This document shows positions 8,829 through 17,069 of a stretch of DNA of 64,000 nt, in pieces; position 1 is the first letter of the stretch; each line of letters opens with the position of its first letter. The DNA is from TMP-24 sp041397305. Its GTDB lineage: Bacteria; Pseudomonadota; Alphaproteobacteria; Rhodobacterales; Rhodobacteraceae. The position numbers were made by a program, and so were the translations under genes. The notes beneath the pieces were generated by a model. It worked only from the letters and a program-made list of their open reading frames with translations, did no database searches and was not told the DNA's origin. The stretch is from assembly GCA_041397305.1 (NCBI GenBank), contig JAWKWX010000003.1, positions 248,001 to 312,000 on the forward strand, read 5' to 3'.

Positions 8829-10048
8829 AGATCCTCTTCATCCACCAGAACTTTCCCGGCCAGTTCAGACATCTGGCCCCGGCGCTTGCAGCGCGCGGGC
8901 ATGAGGTGCTGGCGCTCGCCGATGTCGCGAACAAGGCCAACCCGACGCCGGTCAGGACCCTTTACTACAAAAGCCCGGCGAAGAACCGCCTGAAGGGCAT
9001 CGGCGCCACCTTCGCCGACATGGTCGCCAGCGGCGAGATGGTTGGCGGGGCCTCGTCGCAGCTTCGCGAGCGCACCGGGTTCGTGCCGGACGTGATCTTC
9101 GGCCATAACGGCTGGGGCGAGATGCTGTTCCTGCGCGAGATCTGGCCCGAGGCGAAGATCATCAATTATGCGGAACTCGTGTACCGTTCGCGCGGGCTCG
9201 ATTCCGATTTCGACCCGGAGTTCCAGCAGACCGACCTCAAGGCGCGGATGGCGACGACGGCGCGGGCCGCGCATATCCTGCAAAGCATGATCGACGCCGA
9301 TGCGGCGCAGTCGCCGACCGAATGGCAGGCATCGAGCTTTCCGCCCCTCCTGCGCGACAAGATCACGGTGATCCACGACGGCGTCGACACCGACGAGGTC
9401 CGGCCCGATCCGGCGGCGGAACTTTCGCTGGGCGAGGGCAATCCCACGGTCCGCGCCGGGGACGAGGTCCTGACCTTTCTCAACCGCAACCTGGAGCCCT
9501 ACCGGGGCTATCACATCTTCATGCGCGCGCTGCCCGCGGTGATGGAAGCGCGGCCGAACGCTCGGGTGGTGATCGTCGGCGGCGAGGGGCAAAGCTACGG
9601 CCGCGCGCCGCAAAGCGGAACATGGAAGCAGATCTTCCTTGACGAGGTGAAGGACCGGCTCGACCTGTCGCGTGTCCATTTCACCGGAAAGATTCCGCGC
9701 GCGGCCTTCCTGTCGCTGATGCAGGCGACGCGGGTCCATGCCTATCTGACCTATCCGTTCGTCCTGTCCTGGTCGATGATCGAAGCGATGAGCGCAGGCG
9801 CGCTGGTCATAGGCTCACGAACCGGGCCGGTCGAGGAGGTGATCCGGGACGGGGTGAACGGGCGGCTTGTCGATTTCTTCGATGTCGACGGCTGGTCGTC
9901 GGCGCTGATCGCGGCCCTTGCGGAGCCGTCCCGCGACGAACCGCTCAGAGCGGCGGCACGGGCGACCGCGATCGACCGGTACGACCTTCGCCGGGTCTGC
10001 CTGCCGCGCCTGATCCGGTTCGTCGAGGATATTGCCGCGTCCGGGTAG
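8825..10048 (+). CDS. GT4-family glycosyltransferase coupled to the yej operon
   Basis: This 407-residue protein has the two-Rossmann GT-B fold of family 4. The N-terminal half starts K-I-L-F-I-H-Q-N-F-P-G-Q and the middle has the I-H-D-G-V-D motif. The C-terminal donor-binding half carries the E-x7-E region around E-A-M-S-A-G-A. No signal peptide or membrane helix is visible, so it should be cytoplasmic. Its ATG overlaps the yejF stop by 4 nt, so it is translated with a peptide transporter, which is unusual. Family members build exopolysaccharide, lipopolysaccharide or glycolipids; the acceptor is unknown. It converges on the minus-strand LysM gene. Confidence 0.8.
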   Translation: MKILFIHQNFPGQFRHLAPALAARGHEVLALADVANKANPTPVRTLYYKSPAKNRLKGIGATFADMVASGEMVGGASSQLRERTGFVPDVIFGHNGWGEMLFLREIWPEAKIINYAELVYRSRGLDSDFDPEFQQTDLKARMATTARAAHILQSMIDADAAQSPTEWQASSFPPLLRDKITVIHDGVDTDEVRPDPAAELSLGEGNPTVRAGDEVLTFLNRNLEPYRGYHIFMRALPAVMEARPNARVVIVGGEGQSYGRAPQSGTWKQIFLDEVKDRLDLSRVHFTGKIPRAAFLSLMQATRVHAYLTYPFVLSWSMIEAMSAGALVIGSRTGPVEEVIRDGVNGRLVDFFDVDGWSSALIAALAEPSRDEPLRAAARATAIDRYDLRRVCLPRLIRFVEDIAASG

Positions 10049-10136
10049 CAAGGGCGCCGTGCAGAGCTGTTCTCGCACTCCGCGAGCCGCGCCCGACAAG
10101 AAACAAAATGCCCGAGGCGGCACGGGGCGAGGCCTG

Positions 10137-10165
10137 AAAGAAAAGGGCGGCACATCGTGCCGCCC
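10137..10165 (-). terminator. Terminator at the end of the kinase/LysM gene block
   Basis: Read on the minus strand, GGGCGGCAC-gat-GTGCCGCCC (9-bp stem, 3-nt loop) is followed by TTTTCTTTC. It lies 25-53 bp after the stop of the downstream LysM/solute-binding gene and just before the convergent glycosyltransferase, closing the minus-strand block. Confidence 0.88.
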
Positions 10166-10189
10166 CTCTTCATCTCAGCGGATCAGTCG

Positions 10190-11293
10190 TTACTGGCCGA
10201 GCTTGTTGTATTCGGCAAGGCCGCTGGCGACGATGTCGTACCATTCGCCCGATTCGCGCATCTCGGCGATGCCCTTGTTCAGCATCGAAAGATAGACACG
10301 GCCGCGCGGGTTGGTCTTGGACGTCACCAGCTGGTAGGAGGTGAACTTCGCATTGTAGGGGTTCAGCGCCACCTTGTCGGCGGCACCGAGTTCATCGAAG
10401 TTCGCCGTCGCGGTTTCAAGTTCGATCGAATAGACATCGACCTTGCCTTCGAGCAGCAGGTTCGCGCAATCGATCGGATCCTTCGGGCGGACCATTTCGA
10501 TGAACGGGGCGACCAGGCCCTCGACTTCAAGGTCGGCGGAGCCCCAGGCGGCGGGGCGGCAGATCTTGGCGCCCTGATAGTCCGCGAAGGTCTTGGCCTC
10601 GGCATACTTGTTTTCGTTCAGCGTGAAGAAGCTCTGCGCCACTTCGTAGATCGGCAGCGAGAAGTCGAAGTCCGTGCAGCGCTTCACGCTTTCTTCCGAC
10701 AGGATGTCGAGTTTGGAGCAGTCCGGCTGTTCCCAGGCGATCGAGATGTCGAAGGCGCCGCTGGGCAGAAGCACATCGAGGTGCGATTGCCAGTCGTCGA
10801 CCCAGGCCACCTTGTAGTCGCGGTCGTTGCCACCGCGCTGCAGTGCGGTCGTGGCGATGCGGGTCAGGATGCCGCCGCCTTCGAGGTCTTTCGAGGTGAA
10901 GGGCGCCCAGCCGTTGCCGGTGACGAATTTCAGCGGCGGCTGATAGCCATTCGACTTCTTCTTCGTCGTCGCGGCGGCCTGTTCCTTCTCCTGAAGGCTG
11001 GCAGCGAGATCCTGATCGGCCGTCAGACGACCATCCTCGCAGGGAAGCTGAAGCTCGAGCCCTTCGGTGAGATTGTTGGGATTGCCGGCCAGCGTGTCGC
11101 GGTTGGCGTTGAAGATGATCTGGTAGTCATAGCTGCCGTAGGCGGCAAGCGCGATGGAGCCGAGGCTGTCGCCCGCCTTCACCGTATATTTGGAGCAGGC
11201 TTCCTGAGCATACGCCCCGATCGGCAAGGCGATCGCGACGACGGCCGTCGCCAGGAGGCGTTTGGAGGCTGCAGACAGTTTGATCATTGTCAT
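10190..11293 (-). CDS. Periplasmic LysM plus solute-binding (SBP_bac_3-like) protein, copy B
   Basis: This 367-residue exported protein has a signal peptide (about residues 1-29, ending A-Y-A-Q). One LysM module (about 33-85; Y-T-V-K-A-G-D-S-L) should bind peptidoglycan. After a short Glu/Lys/Thr linker comes a domain resembling family 3 periplasmic binding proteins, starting near L-K-F-V-T-G-N. Several paired cysteines suggest disulfides. It is a paralogue of the next upstream gene (same layout, shared G-E-W-Y-D-V/I-V ending). No permease or ATPase is adjacent, so a sensor role is more likely than transport. It is the last gene of the kinase/phosphatase cluster and is followed by a terminator. 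Confidence 0.75.
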   Translation of the reverse strand: MTMIKLSAASKRLLATAVVAIALPIGAYAQEACSKYTVKAGDSLGSIALAAYGSYDYQIIFNANRDTLAGNPNNLTEGLELQLPCEDGRLTADQDLAASLQEKEQAAATTKKKSNGYQPPLKFVTGNGWAPFTSKDLEGGGILTRIATTALQRGGNDRDYKVAWVDDWQSHLDVLLPSGAFDISIAWEQPDCSKLDILSEESVKRCTDFDFSLPIYEVAQSFFTLNENKYAEAKTFADYQGAKICRPAAWGSADLEVEGLVAPFIEMVRPKDPIDCANLLLEGKVDVYSIELETATANFDELGAADKVALNPYNAKFTSYQLVTSKTNPRGRVYLSMLNKGIAEMRESGEWYDIVASGLAEYNKLGQ

Positions 11294-11349
11294 GGTCCTT
11301 TGCAGTCGTGGTCCAGGCGGGCCTGGAAAAGGTTGGTTCAGCTGAGAGG

Positions 11350-11365
11350 TGCTCTGGGCAGAGCA
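11350..11365. repeat. Short inverted repeat between the two LysM genes
   Basis: TGCTCTG-gg-CAGAGCA forms a perfect 7-bp inverted repeat within the 132-bp spacer separating the paralogues. There is no U-run on either strand. It could be an operator or a weak mRNA hairpin that adjusts expression of the second copy. Confidence 0.25.
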
Positions 11366-11425
11366 GAACTGGTTACGCTCGGGCTGTTCGGAGTACAGAT
11401 TTCAAGGTTGCGGGGGCCATCTCAC

Positions 11426-12622
11426 TCAGTTCTGGCCAAGTTTCTGTTCGTTCTTCAACGCGGTGGACACGACATCGTACCACTCGCCGGATTCGTACAT
11501 TTCGAGGATGCCCTCATTGAGAAGATCCAGCGCCGCGACTGCGTCGGGGTTCGACTTGTGCGCGATCACGTGAAGCGTCTTCACCGAGGAAAGCTGCGGA
11601 TTCTCGCTGACCTGACCTGTCAGGCCAAGTTCGGCGATTTCGTCGGCCGCGACCGTCGTGTCGAGCGCGACGAGATCGACATCGCCCTTCATCAGCATCC
11701 CGAAACAATCCGCGACCTTGACCGGGCGGACGACCTGGACAACATCCATCGTCAGGCCCGCGCCATCAAGCACACCGGTGGAATACCCTTCGGGGCGGCA
11801 GATGCGCTTGCCCATATATTCGTCATAGGTCGTCGCAGCCGCGATGTCGCTGTCCGTCCGGGCGAAGAAGCCGTCGACGACCTCGTAGAAGGGTTGCGAG
11901 AATTCGAAATTCTGGCAGCGGTTCAGGTCGCCTGTCGACAGGGTTTCCGGGGCCTCGCAGTTGGGACGCGACCAGGGGAAGCTCAGGTCGTAGGCATGGC
12001 TCGGCAGAAGCGCGTCGAGATGGGCCTGCCAGTCGTTGATGAAGGTCAGCGTATAGGCGCGGCCGGGGTCGGCGCGGAACATCGCCATTTCGACAAGCTG
12101 GGTGAACATGCCACCGCCTGGCAGCGTCTCGTCGGTGAAGGGCGCATAGTCATTGCCGGTCACGAGGGCGAGCGGTTTGGCCGACGGCTGGGGCGCCGGG
12201 GCGGACGGCGCACTTTCGGGTGTCGCGGGGGCCGCTTCGGCTGTCACCTCCGACGCGGGGGCGGGGGGCGCCTCCGCGGCGGTTGGGTCGACCGCTTCGG
12301 TGGCCGCATCAATCGTTTCGGTCGCCGCCTCGTCAATCGCCGCTGCGGGCGCCGCCTCGGCGGTCTCCGCCCCGTCGGCACAGGGCAGGTGCAGCGTCGC
12401 GCCAACCTCGATCAGGTCGGCCTTGGCGCCGATCACCGCGACGTTGGCCTCATAGATCTTGCGATAGAGGTCAGGATCGCCATAGGCGGCGCGCGCGATG
12501 TTGCGCAGGTTGTCGCCGCGCTGGACCTGATAGGTCTCGCAGGCCTGTTGCGCCAGTGCTGCGCTCGATCCCAGAAGCATCGCCAGACAGGCGGCAGGGG
12601 CAGCGCGGGTGATGAGCATCAT
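11426..12622 (-). CDS. Periplasmic LysM plus solute-binding (SBP_bac_3-like) protein, copy A
   Basis: This 398-residue exported protein has a signal peptide (M-M-L-I-T-R start, cleavage near A-L-A-Q) and a LysM module with Y-Q-V-Q-R-G-D-N-L. A long Ala/Pro/Glu-rich linker of about 80 residues follows, then a family-3-like binding domain starting near L-A-L-V-T-G-N. The ATG at 12622 has GAGGAG 6 nt upstream. A more distant ATG at 12730 overlaps the phosphatase stop (TGATG) but would put 36 polar residues before the signal peptide, so it is less likely. The linker is long enough to span from peptidoglycan to the membrane. There is no transporter partner nearby. Confidence 0.75.
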   Translation of the reverse strand: MMLITRAAPAACLAMLLGSSAALAQQACETYQVQRGDNLRNIARAAYGDPDLYRKIYEANVAVIGAKADLIEVGATLHLPCADGAETAEAAPAAAIDEAATETIDAATEAVDPTAAEAPPAPASEVTAEAAPATPESAPSAPAPQPSAKPLALVTGNDYAPFTDETLPGGGMFTQLVEMAMFRADPGRAYTLTFINDWQAHLDALLPSHAYDLSFPWSRPNCEAPETLSTGDLNRCQNFEFSQPFYEVVDGFFARTDSDIAAATTYDEYMGKRICRPEGYSTGVLDGAGLTMDVVQVVRPVKVADCFGMLMKGDVDLVALDTTVAADEIAELGLTGQVSENPQLSSVKTLHVIAHKSNPDAVAALDLLNEGILEMYESGEWYDVVSTALKNEQKLGQN

Positions 12623-12729
12623 CTTCTTCTCCTCGTCCGAGACCCGTCCCCTGTACCCCTGCTGGGCAATGCCGGGGTTGAGAGCGGTGATTTCGGCGTT
12701 CTTGCTGGTGGGGTCCTGGGCGCTCGCCA

Positions 12730-13497
12730 TCAGGTGACTTTGATTACCGCGAACGACACATTGTCCTGGTCGGGATCGTCGAGCCTCTCGACCGCCGTCA
12801 TCAGAGCGTCCACGAGGTCGCTGCTGCGGGCGTTCTGATGTTCACGGACGATCTTGTGAATTTCCTCGTCGGTCAGGAACTGCAGGCCGTCGCTCGACAC
12901 GATCACGATGTGACCCTTGCGAAGCGCGAGTGGCGGCTTGTTGCAGTCGATCTTTGCGATCGCCGATCCCATCAGAACCGAGGTCAGGCAGTTCCGGTCG
13001 GGGTGATTGCGACCCTTTTCGGGGTCGAGCATGCCCGATTTCACCATCATGTCGATCTGCGGCCCGAGCGAGTGATCCTCGTTCACCTGGCGGAGTTCGT
13101 CGCCATCGAAGACATAAAGCGGCGAATCGCCGACCGACACCCAGTAGAGATGCCCCTCGGCCAGAACGGGCAGGACAAGCGTGGTGCCCATGCCCGCGAC
13201 ATTGCGGTTGCGTTTCACATAAGAGGCGATCGAGGCGTTGGCGGCCAGCGTCGCTTCCTTGAGGATCTCGGGGATGCCACCCTCGGTCACCTCGTCCTCA
13301 TAAAGCTTGTCCTTGAGGAATTCGGCGATCTCCGAGACCACAAGGCGGCTGGCGATGTCGCCCGCCTGATGGCCGCCCATGCCGTCGGCCAGCACGATGA
13401 ACCCCCGGCCCTCGCGTTCGGGAAAGTCGATCGCGACGGCATCTTCCTGATAGTCACGCCGGCCTTTGCTGGCGGCTGCGGCAACGTCATACATCAT
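12730..13497 (-). CDS. PP2C-family Ser/Thr protein phosphatase (PppA/PrpC/Stp type)
   Basis: This 255-residue cytoplasmic phosphatase would remove phosphate from targets of the neighbouring kinase. All metal-binding motifs are present: R-R-D-Y-Q-E-D (D15, D19), A-D-G-M-G-G-H (D38, G39), G-M-G-T-T-L, V-G-D-S, S-S-D-G-L and the final D-N-V-S-F. The start at 13497 was chosen because the first motif begins right after it; a longer start at 13572 would overlap the FHA gene by 59 nt. Only 16 nt separate it from the FHA stop, so both are in one transcription unit. Confidence 0.92.
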   Translation of the reverse strand: MMYDVAAAASKGRRDYQEDAVAIDFPEREGRGFIVLADGMGGHQAGDIASRLVVSEIAEFLKDKLYEDEVTEGGIPEILKEATLAANASIASYVKRNRNVAGMGTTLVLPVLAEGHLYWVSVGDSPLYVFDGDELRQVNEDHSLGPQIDMMVKSGMLDPEKGRNHPDRNCLTSVLMGSAIAKIDCNKPPLALRKGHIVIVSSDGLQFLTDEEIHKIVREHQNARSSDLVDALMTAVERLDDPDQDNVSFAVIKVT

Positions 13498-13513
13498 CTG
13501 CTGCGGCCCCGGC

Positions 13514-14503
13514 TCAGGTCGTCCAGTGGAAATCGGGGCCGCAAAGCGCCACGAACCGCAGGGTGGTTTCACCGATCCGGATCCTGTCGCCGCTTTCCAG
13601 CGCCTCTGTCGACAGGACGGGCTTGCCGTTCAGGCGGACGATGTTGGTCTTGCCGCCGTGGCCGAGGTAGAAGCGGCGGTCTTCATGGTCGAAGGCGATC
13701 GCTGCGTGATTTGAGCGCGAGATCGCCATGTCGCCGAAGTTCAGCTGGATGGCCTGATCGTCGCCACGGCCGATCTGCGAAACGCCGGCCTGAAGCGCGA
13801 TGGAATTGCCGCGGCCAGGCCCGTCGACAATCGCCAGCCAACCCACCGGATACATGGCCCGGTCGATTTGCGGCATGGCGGCGGCGGGGGCGTCGTCGTC
13901 GCGGGCAAACACGTCGACGACGCGGCCGTCGGAATGTTCGAAGCCGAGGAAGGTGGTCTTGACCCGGCTCGACCGACGCGCGGGCGCTGGCTCGACGGTG
14001 GGCTCGGCCGCCGCTTCCTGCGCTGGCGCGGCCCCGGCCACCGGCTCCGACGTCGTCATCGCGACAGGCGGGTCTTCGGCGGGGACTTCCGCGACGGGCC
14101 CGGGCTTTGCCTCCGGCTCCGGTGCACGCACCGCGGCGAGGATTGCTGCGGCGGTCAGCGCGCCGGGCATCGGCCTTTCGGCGGGCAGCGCTTCCGTCTC
14201 CGGCGAAACCGCTGCCTCTGCGATCGGGGCCGGTTCCGGGCTGGATTCGGCAACCTCCGCAAAAGGCGCTTCCGGTTCAGGTTCCACTGCGGGCGGCGGT
14301 TCGGCCTGCAGCGGCATCTCGGTCGCGACTTCGGTCTTCACCTCCGCCACCTCGGTGTTCTGGGGCTCCTCGCGCGCTCTGAGCTTGCGGGCAAACAGGT
14401 TGAGCGGCGAGAGCGACCGTTTGCGTGCGGGCTCTGCGGCCTCCTGAGCCGGATCACTGTCCCTGTCGAACCAGTATGATGCCGAGCTGTCCGGTTTCGC
14501 CAT
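13514..14503 (-). CDS. FHA-domain phosphothreonine-binding protein with long disordered region
   Basis: In this 329-residue protein the first about 210 residues are rich in Ala, Pro and Glu and look disordered. The last about 95 residues form an FHA domain with the conserved G-R (I-G-R-G), S-R-S-N-H and N-G motifs. FHA domains bind phosphothreonine peptides, so this protein is the likely reader of the kinase encoded just upstream. No signal peptide or membrane segment is seen. A region near residues 218-235 (V-G-W-L-A-I-V-D-G-P) leads into the FHA fold. Similar FHA/kinase/PP2C trios regulate type VI secretion, but no T6SS gene is present here. Confidence 0.85.
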   Translation of the reverse strand: MAKPDSSASYWFDRDSDPAQEAAEPARKRSLSPLNLFARKLRAREEPQNTEVAEVKTEVATEMPLQAEPPPAVEPEPEAPFAEVAESSPEPAPIAEAAVSPETEALPAERPMPGALTAAAILAAVRAPEPEAKPGPVAEVPAEDPPVAMTTSEPVAGAAPAQEAAAEPTVEPAPARRSSRVKTTFLGFEHSDGRVVDVFARDDDAPAAAMPQIDRAMYPVGWLAIVDGPGRGNSIALQAGVSQIGRGDDQAIQLNFGDMAISRSNHAAIAFDHEDRRFYLGHGGKTNIVRLNGKPVLSTEALESGDRIRIGETTLRFVALCGPDFHWTT

Positions 14504-14595
14504 GTCATCACCTTCTTTTTTTCGAGCGGCGCAGGGCCGTCGTTCTTTTTCGCGAAATGCGCCGGTCGCCCGCCCGACAGCGGGCCACCGTGCGA

Positions 14596-16713
14596 TTACT
14601 GAGCGGCCTCGAGCGCCAGTGGAACCACGACAGTTTCCACCCCGCTGTCGCGAACCACCGAAAACTCGGTCACCGCGATCTTCTGCTTGACCAGTTCCGC
14701 CATGACCGCCTCGATCGTTTCCGGCCCGTCAATGGCGATACCGGTCGTCTTGTCGCGGAAGAGAACATCCCCCGCCTTCACCGTACCGGCGCCGCCTTCG
14801 GGAACCGTCTGGACGACCGTCTGCCACTTGCCATCGGCAAAGGCCGCCGAAACGTTCATCCCGTTCGCCAGGCTCACGATCCGGACCGTCGGCACCGCCA
14901 GAAGCCCGCCTTGTTCCGCGCCCGTGGCGGTCTTGTAGGTGACGCCGACGCGGGCATAGCCATCGGGATCGACATGCAGGTTGTTGAGCACCATGCCAGC
15001 GGTCGTGCTACCGTTCCCGAACGGAGCCTCGTTGATCGCATAGATCGTGACGCCGGGCTTCAGCCAGCTTCCGACGATACCGAGATCGGCGGCGGGATCG
15101 ATGCGCGAGACGACCGCGACCCGATTGCCGTCGACCGTGCGCATATTTTCGGAGAAGGGCATCCGAACGTCCCAGGCCGCGAAAGCGACCTGGTTTTCGG
15201 CAACCGGCCCGGTGACCGGCGCCGCGGGCGTTTCGGCTGTCGGCGCGGCGGCTTCCGCCGTCTCGGCCGCAGGCGCGGCTTCCGGCGAAGCCTCGGGCGC
15301 TGCGGCGGCCGGTTCTTCGGTGATCTCGGGCGCCGCGACCTCGGGGGCTGCTGGCGTCGCCTCCGAAGCTTCCGTACCGCTCGCGGTGGCCGGGGCGGCT
15401 TCTGCGGTCGTCCCGGGTTCCGCGGGTTCGGTGTTCGCCGCGGGCGCTGCCGCGGTCTCGACCGGCGCCTTTGCCGTTGCCGGAGCGGCGGCGGTCGCGG
15501 CAGTGTCCGACGACCCGCCCGAGAAAGCGACGGCCAGACCGGCCACCACCACGACGGCGGCAAGCGCACCGATCACCGGCGCGCCGATCCTGCGGCCGCC
15601 CTTGGCGGCGGTCGGCGCCTCGTCTTCGGGCAGGGGTGCAAACTGGGCCTTCGGCTTCGCGACCGACGCCGGACGAGCGGGCACGACCTCGGCGACCGGT
15701 TCCTCGGGCAGCTGAGCGGTTTCGGCGATCATATGTGCGACCGCCTCTTGCAGCGCATCGTCGTTGACCGGCACCGGCATCACGCCATCCTTGAACATCG
15801 CCAGCCAGTCCTGCGCGGATTGCAGGCGGTTCTTCGGGATCGTGTTCATGACCCTGTCGATAGCTTCCAGGTAACCCGCCGGGTAGCCCGCGAAGCGGCC
15901 CGCAAGCGGCTGGTAGGGATCGGGCCGGTTCTCGGCCAGCGCCGCGAGCCGCGCCTGGCCATTGATCGGCGCCTCGCCTGCGATCGTGTGGTAGAGCGTG
16001 GCGCCCAGCGCATAAAGGTCGCTCCATGGCCCCTGCTCGGACCCGGCGATGTAGAATTCCTGCGGCGAATAGCCATCCTTGACCACGCGCAGCGCGGTCA
16101 GCGCCCGGCTCTTGCGCGAAGCCTGCTCGCGCGCGGCGCCAAAGTCGATGAGGATCGGCTCGCCCTTCTTGTTGATCAGGATATTGTCGGGCGAGATGTC
16201 GCGGTGCAGCATGTCGCTTTCGTGGATGAAGCCCACGGCCGACAGCATCTTTTCGGTGATGTTCACGATCTCGGCGGGGGAAAGCGTGGTGCTCTTGTCC
16301 TCGATCACCTCCAGCAGGTCGCGCCCCTCGATATAGTCGATCGCCATATAGGCGGTGCCGTTGTCTTCAAAGACCTGATGGACGGCGACGATGTTGGGGT
16401 GGACCATCTTGGCAAGGCTGTGCGCCTCGCGCACGAAAAGCTGGACGACCGAGCGCAGTTCGGCCTGATGCGCGCGCGAGCGGGCCGCGACCACGGTCTT
16501 GGACCGGCGGCAGAAGGCGTTCGGGAAACATTCCTTGATCACCACATCGCGGTTGAGGCTGTCTTTCGCCAGATAGGTGATCCCGAAGCCGCCGTTGTTG
16601 AGGAACCGCGAAATCGTGTACTGGCCCTTCAGGAGCTTCGTCCCGGGTTGGAGCTCGTCCATGACGCTCATCACGTCATCGACCATCGGCTCCACAACCT
16701 TTTGTTGTCCCAT
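14596..16713 (-). CDS. Transmembrane Ser/Thr protein kinase with periplasmic C-terminal domain
   Basis: This 705-residue protein has a cytoplasmic Hanks-type kinase domain (about residues 30-310) with glycine loop N-N-G-G-F-G, catalytic lysine K60, H-R-D at 170-172 and D-F-G at 190-192, so it appears active. A juxtamembrane segment, one transmembrane helix (about 379-398), an about 140-residue Ala/Pro/Glu-rich periplasmic linker and a folded C-terminal domain of about 170 residues follow. The ATG at 16713 was picked for its AAGGGG site 6 nt upstream; the ATG at 16719 sits against that site. The periplasmic domain may sense signals passed by the LysM-binding proteins downstream; this is inference. 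Confidence 0.9.
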   Translation of the reverse strand: MGQQKVVEPMVDDVMSVMDELQPGTKLLKGQYTISRFLNNGGFGITYLAKDSLNRDVVIKECFPNAFCRRSKTVVAARSRAHQAELRSVVQLFVREAHSLAKMVHPNIVAVHQVFEDNGTAYMAIDYIEGRDLLEVIEDKSTTLSPAEIVNITEKMLSAVGFIHESDMLHRDISPDNILINKKGEPILIDFGAAREQASRKSRALTALRVVKDGYSPQEFYIAGSEQGPWSDLYALGATLYHTIAGEAPINGQARLAALAENRPDPYQPLAGRFAGYPAGYLEAIDRVMNTIPKNRLQSAQDWLAMFKDGVMPVPVNDDALQEAVAHMIAETAQLPEEPVAEVVPARPASVAKPKAQFAPLPEDEAPTAAKGGRRIGAPVIGALAAVVVVAGLAVAFSGGSSDTAATAAAPATAKAPVETAAAPAANTEPAEPGTTAEAAPATASGTEASEATPAAPEVAAPEITEEPAAAAPEASPEAAPAAETAEAAAPTAETPAAPVTGPVAENQVAFAAWDVRMPFSENMRTVDGNRVAVVSRIDPAADLGIVGSWLKPGVTIYAINEAPFGNGSTTAGMVLNNLHVDPDGYARVGVTYKTATGAEQGGLLAVPTVRIVSLANGMNVSAAFADGKWQTVVQTVPEGGAGTVKAGDVLFRDKTTGIAIDGPETIEAVMAELVKQKIAVTEFSVVRDSGVETVVVPLALEAAQ

Positions 16714-17069
16714 CTGCATCCCCTTCCCGCAGGAGCGTTCTCGTCCGAGCAGCGGCACATGAAGGGATGGGTTCAGCGCATTCCGGCGCACCGCGAGCGA
16801 TTACCCACCACCATCGTCCACACGTACGAACCAATTACAAGGAAAGGGAATCGTTATGGATGGCGGCGAAAATGGGGCGGGGAGGAGGAATTATAAAGGT
16901 TCCGCATGAATCGGGGCTTTTCGGGGTCTTTGTTTCCCAGACAGGATGAATTGCCAGATGACAGTTGACAGGCCGCAAAAATCGTACATGCGTAAGACAG
17001 ATATCGTCCGGAAGCGCCGCTCCGCAGGTTGCAGCGCCGAAAGATGAGCTTTTACAGTCAATTGCAACT
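16714..17069 (-). promoter_or_regulatory. 356-bp intergenic region with possible kinase-operon promoter
   Basis: No gene was found in this stretch, which is noticeably richer in A+T than its surroundings. On the minus strand TATAAT occurs (plus-strand bases 16890-16895), about 177 nt upstream of the kinase start, but no convincing -35 box was seen at the right spacing. The region is the only large gap within the block, so it may divide it into a GTPase transcript and a kinase/phosphatase/LysM transcript. No clear terminator hairpin for the upstream GTPase gene was found. Confidence 0.3.

Noticed and set aside
10157..12838. 893-residue open frame on the plus strand
   Set aside because: It is antisense to two LysM/solute-binding genes with signal peptides and recognisable domains; long antisense frames are common in GC-rich DNA and this one has no recognised motif.
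14425..16896. 823-residue open frame on the plus strand
   Set aside because: It lies antisense to the Ser/Thr kinase gene, is Arg/Gly/His-rich, and has no domain.
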